DNA from: Clostridiales bacterium
Lineage (GTDB): Bacteria > Bacillota > Clostridia > Christensenellales > CAG-138
DNA: 41,330 nucleotides
Assembly (NCBI GenBank): GCA_004558825.1
Contig: SFDB01000011.1
Coordinates: forward strand, 1 to 41,330
Direction: 5' to 3'
The notes beneath the pieces were generated by a model, which saw only the letters and a list, made by a program, of their open reading frames with translations, ran no database searches and was not told the origin of the DNA. Numbering within the stretch: position 1 is the stretch's first letter; every line of letters begins with the position of its first letter. Shown here piece after piece: positions 41,233-41,330 of the stretch. The position numbers and the translations under genes are program-made.

Positions 41233-41330
41233 GGCTCTGTCACAACAAATGGTTGATTTTTGACGAGAAATAGCGTATAATAATAGTAAGAAACAGTACC
41301 ACCGAAGGAGGTAATTGGATATGCCTACTA
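41233..41330 (+). mobile_element. Left end of a probable insertion sequence
   Basis: GGCTCTGTCACAAC at 41233 looks like an IS terminal repeat. It is followed within 90 nt by a promoter (TTGATT 41253-41258, 17 nt, TATAAT 41276-41281), AGGAGG and an ATG at 41321. The right end lies outside the window, so the terminal-repeat call and the IS family are unproven. Confidence 0.45.
41321..41330 (+). CDS. Start of a gene cut by the window edge, probably a transposase
   Basis: Only the first three codons (Met-Pro-Thr) are present. A perfect AGGAGG and a consensus-like promoter precede them. The transposase call rests only on the IS-like end upstream. Confidence 0.4.

Overview
The window looks like chromosomal DNA of a Gram-positive Clostridia-type bacterium. 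The sequence is of roughly balanced base composition, with many ATA codons and frequent GTG or TTG starts with strong Shine-Dalgarno sites. It carries several markers common in Clostridia: an IspH-ribosomal protein S1 fusion, a SpoIID-domain protein, long-form HPF, a DUF1002 protein, pyruvate phosphate dikinase, and a phoH-pgpH-ybeY-cdd-era block. Species cannot be assigned from sequence alone.

Layout. 1-0.7 kb: an accessory edge with the start of a small Cys/Trp-rich gene, an array of seven small hairpins joined by GTGAAAT or ATTTCAC spacers, a strong terminator and a promoter-driven locus that appears to be two tRNAs fused by deletion. 0.9-5.2 kb: surface genes (lipoprotein, sortase, DUF1002 protein) on the minus strand and a tyrosine phenol-lyase-like enzyme on the plus strand. 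5.3-15.4 kb: one tight seven-gene operon: type IIA topoisomerase B and A subunits, surE, a BaiN/HI0933 flavoprotein, cmk, plsC and the ispH-rpsA fusion. 15.6-20.7 kb: typA, a PH-domain gene, a four-hairpin repeat element between convergent genes, a lipoprotein/EamA pair and hpf. 20.9-26.7 kb: a 1029-residue SpoIID plus seven-SH3 wall protein, a mini ferredoxin-thioredoxin reductase with thioredoxin, and an ABC transporter/GntR operon with a palindromic operator. 26.9-32.9 kb: phoH, pgpH, ybeY, cdd, era, an inverted yqzL-like gene and recO. 33-39.7 kb: ppdK, then a VanRS-like two-component operon with an unknown membrane protein and a VanY-type carboxypeptidase.

39.8-41.3 kb: tRNA-Ala(CGC), followed by a patchwork of phage holin and XhlA-like remnants, a truncated zinc-ribbon gene, a decayed MobA/MobL relaxase and the left end of a probable insertion sequence. 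Both window edges are therefore mobile or accessory DNA abutting tRNA loci, and the centre is conserved housekeeping sequence.

The most unusual items are the fused tRNA, the two kinds of hairpin element (one with a probable second copy at 24.0 kb), the ispH-rpsA fusion with a candidate internal start and a visible codon-usage change, the minimal ferredoxin-thioredoxin reductase/thioredoxin pair, the SD-sequestering hairpin before the VanY-type gene, and two promoters placed so that the mRNAs should be leaderless.
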